This document shows, piece by piece, positions 62,610-64,000 of a stretch of DNA of 64,000 nucleotides. The notes below the pieces were generated by a model. The model was not told where the DNA came from. It saw only the letters and a list, made by a program, of their open reading frames with translations, and ran no database searches. Every line of letters starts with the position of its first letter. Positions within the stretch are counted from its first letter, which is position 1. Position numbers and translations under genes: made by a program. This stretch comes from Phycisphaerales bacterium (GTDB taxonomy: Bacteria > Planctomycetota > Phycisphaerae > UBA1845 > UTPLA1): positions 150,009 to 214,008 of the forward strand of contig JAKSDK010000312.1 of NCBI GenBank assembly GCA_022360095.1. The letters are read 5' to 3'.

Positions 62610-63347
62610 ATGCGCACTCGACTGTCTTTGGTTGTCATGTTGCTCTTTGTTCTGGTCTTGTTTGAGCGTCCAATTCGTGGCGAAGACATGCCGCAGCGTT
62701 CTATTCGGGTCACCGGTGACGCTGAGATCAAAGTAGAGCCGGACGAGGTCATCGTGACGGTTAACATTTCAACGCATGCCAAAACTGCTCAGAAAGCCAA
62801 AGCGAGCAACGATATGGTCACTGGCGAGATTCTTGGCTTGACCGAGGTATTCAAGATCGCATCCGAGAACGTCAAAACCACCAGCATCAAACTTTCACCC
62901 GTGTATAAGCTGGATAATCATTGCGACGAGACCCATGAGGTCGCTGGTTTTGATTTTGACGTTGGGATCTCGTTCTTGCTCAAAGACCTTTCGCAGCTCA
63001 GACCGTTCGTTGATCACGTCACGAAGGCCGGTGCGACGTCGGTGGATGTTGATTTCCGCTCCTCCAGGCAGAAAGAACACATGGTGGAGGCTCGCCTTCA
63101 GGCGGCTCGGGCCGCCCGGGCCAAGGCTGAAACCCTTGCGAAAGAACTCGGCATGAAGATTGGAGCGGCCTCCCTGATTGGTGCAGGTTCATTATCCAAT
63201 GTTCTTGGAAGTGGGGGGGTTGGGGGCGGTCGATTTTTGGGAGGAGGTCATGACGTTTTTGGCGAACAGTTGTCTTATGCCGATGGCGAACTCGTCATCG
63301 AGGCACGGGTCAGTGTGATGTTTGATCTTGAAGTGGCCTCGAAATAA
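62610..63347 (+). CDS. SIMPL-domain (DUF541) exported protein
   Basis: A 245-residue protein with a signal peptide (about 1-24, ending PIRGEDM). The SIMPL/DUF541 fold follows: SIRVTGDAEIKVEPDEVIVTVNIST, VKTTSIKLSPVY, FDVGISFLLKDLSQLRPFVDHVTKAGATSVDVDF, ARAARAKAETLAKELGMKIG and a final ELVIEARVSVMFDL. A Gly-rich loop (GSGGVGGGRFLGGGHD) is inserted near residue 200. Such proteins are periplasmic and form multimers; their role is poorly known, with links to oxidative stress resistance in some bacteria. It ends at the terminator shared with 16S rRNA. Confidence 0.9.
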   Translation: MRTRLSLVVMLLFVLVLFERPIRGEDMPQRSIRVTGDAEIKVEPDEVIVTVNISTHAKTAQKAKASNDMVTGEILGLTEVFKIASENVKTTSIKLSPVYKLDNHCDETHEVAGFDFDVGISFLLKDLSQLRPFVDHVTKAGATSVDVDFRSSRQKEHMVEARLQAARAARAKAETLAKELGMKIGAASLIGAGSLSNVLGSGGVGGGRFLGGGHDVFGEQLSYADGELVIEARVSVMFDLEVASK

Positions 63348-63390
63348 TGTGGCGAGTACGCCACATACATAAACGTGTCGCAACAAAGAA

Positions 63391-63426
63391 AACGCCCGGC
63401 GTGCTCAAATAAGCATGCCGGGCGTT
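63391..63426. terminator. Bidirectional terminator between the SIMPL gene and 16S rRNA
   Basis: AACGCCCGGCGTGCT (63391-63405), a 6-base loop, and AGCATGCCGGGCGTT (63412-63426) form a stem with a single G-T pair. On the minus strand it is followed by TTCTTTG and ends the 16S transcript about 155 bases past its 3' end; on the plus strand it ends the SIMPL gene. Confidence 0.85.
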
Positions 63427-63576
63427 TCAAATATCAAGAAACAGAGATCGTCGGCCGGCGAATCGCTTCGCCGAGCATTGGTGCAAGCACCAAACGAAAA
63501 TGTGCTGACAGCTAGATTGGAAAGTCGCCTCAGTCCCGAAGGCATGAGATGATTTTTCCAGTTTCTAGTTGTTCCC

Positions 63577-64000
<424 letters not shown>

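Overview
The window is bacterial and most likely from the Planctomycetota, probably the Phycisphaerae or a close relative. The evidence is a set of traits rather than one marker. These are secreted proteins with DCNGNGIPDDCD-type EF-hand arrays and dockerin-like ends, PEP-CTERM sorting tails, a CEGCGYDL...CPECG zinc ribbon in a membrane protein, a tandem-duplicated UvrA of the kind known in the PVC superphylum, and a 16S rRNA gene that is not followed by 23S. Codon use looks uniform. I see no prophage, insertion sequence, CRISPR array or tRNA.

Layout. 1-3.2 kb: the cut end of a membrane-anchored HtrA protease, a DUF4097-like exported protein and a methyltransferase. 3.3-10.6 kb: uvrA, made of two tandem UvrA copies (four ATPase domains). 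It is broken after the first ATPase domain into two overlapping frames and carries a long C-terminal extension of two diverged modules. 10.6-15.8 kb: thymidine salvage (tdk, CNT nucleoside transporter), then etfA and a membrane ETF:quinone oxidoreductase. 15.8-22.7 kb: an SGNH hydrolase, then sugar and glycogen genes on the minus strand (PPi-type phosphofructokinase, GH57, GT4 synthase, NUDT22-like hydrolase) with a truncated FG-GAP gene between. 22.8-31 kb: large exported proteins around yjbQ. 31-37.4 kb: fumarase, fliM and small membrane proteins. 37.4-43.4 kb: metH with an ACT protein, a BFD-like [2Fe-2S] protein and an M20 peptidase. 43.6-49.5 kb: a PEP-CTERM protein, class V aminotransferase, cardiolipin synthase and AMP-forming ligase. 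49.5-53.6 kb: a ParE-type toxin-antitoxin pair, then tyrosine-catabolism genes (HPPD, FAH family, flavin reductase). 53.6-57.2 kb: housekeeping and small proteins. 57.2-62.5 kb: a lipid-linked sugar cluster (GT39/83, GT2, nucleotidyltransferase, SDR) with a divergent PAP2 phosphatase. 62.6-64 kb: a SIMPL protein, a strong terminator and the 3' part of 16S rRNA.

The most unusual signal is an 8-bp tandem repeat, CGTCAAAA with variant AGTCAAAA. It occurs as 22 units inside the uvrA coding sequence, as about ten units just upstream of the glycogen synthase start codon, and as two degenerate units beside the uvrA frame break. Eight is not a multiple of three, so each gain or loss of a unit shifts frame. 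By coordinate arithmetic, gaining one unit (or losing both) at the break would fuse the two uvrA frames into one protein. This could be a slippage-prone, contingency-type arrangement. A fixed relic or an assembly indel are the main alternatives.
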